29,346 nt of DNA, taken from positions 398,233 through 427,578 of the forward strand of contig PJRA01000196.1 of assembly GCA_016987375.1 (NCBI GenBank), written 5' to 3'. This DNA comes from Brachionus koreanus. Lineage: Eukaryota; Rotifera; Eurotatoria; Ploima; Brachionidae. Made by a program: the position numbers and the translations under genes. Below, piece after piece: positions 29,244 to 29,346 of the stretch (the first letter of the stretch is position 1; each line of letters starts with the position of its first letter). The notes under the pieces are model-generated. The model did not search any database, was not told the origin of the DNA, and saw only the letters and a program-made list of their open reading frames with translations.

Positions 29244-29346
29244 ATTTTAATATTTTTTTTCAAAATCTTGTAAAGCTAAAATTTTTTCACTTTTCTAAGG
29301 AAATTAAAATGGCTTAAATATAACAGTACTTAGGATTTTTTGCTAC

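Noticed and set aside
24663..29346. Further tau repeat exons
   Set aside because: I looked for a second PGGG-type repeat with flanking splice sites on the plus strand and found none.

Overview
This is an AT-rich eukaryotic (animal) nuclear segment, roughly three quarters A+T by eye, with long homopolymer runs, spliced genes, very short introns (50-60 bp) next to kilobase-scale ones, and dense decayed transposable elements. The gene content (an innexin, a GM2-activator-like lipid-binding protein and a tau/MAP2/MAP4-type microtubule-binding protein) points to an invertebrate, most likely a protostome. A rotifer of the Brachionus type or another AT-rich lophotrochozoan would fit, but the species cannot be fixed from this sequence. 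I see no rRNA, intact tRNA, CRISPR array or bacterial-style operon.

Layout. 1-3900: non-coding, with hairpins, a composite SINE-like repeat (X1), a complete 311-bp hAT-type MITE with a perfect 8-bp target duplication, and a structured dispersed repeat (Y1). 3948-8682: a three-exon innexin gene on the + strand. Its 2.9-kb second intron holds Y2, X2, a mariner/Tc1 transposase relic and repeat Z1, which is flanked by a 21-bp direct repeat. 9330-11830: a minus-strand reverse transcriptase relic, then a + strand relic of a PIF/Harbinger-like DDE transposase ending in a SWIM-type zinc finger. 12550-13453: a compact four-exon GM2-activator-like gene, intact by conceptual splicing. 13685-15100: a minus-strand CR1/Jockey-type LINE relic, then Z2. 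15800-24100: mostly unexplained AT-rich DNA with a second LINE family relic (17690-18430), an unrecognised coding-like fragment (19455-19720) and a SINE (22480-22793) that shares its 3' tail with sequence downstream of that LINE. 24115-24662: the first coding exon of a tau-family protein, ending in its first microtubule-binding repeat; later exons are not found before the window end. 24663-29346: probably the long tau intron. It carries Y3 (inverted and interrupted by a palindrome), two terminal-inverted-repeat elements, a Tc1 transposase relic, a gag-protease retrotransposon relic, a third LINE relic and two weak exon-like stretches.

The three host genes are functionally unrelated: gap-junction channel, lysosomal/secreted lipid binding, and cytoskeleton. 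They look independently transcribed. The transposon relics carry stops, frameshifts, deletions or lost motifs and are treated as dead. The most notable items are the structured three-copy repeat Y, repeat X whose two copies have an internal segment in opposite orientations, the precisely bounded hAT MITE, and the SINE/LINE tail match. None of these amounts to a demonstrated new system.
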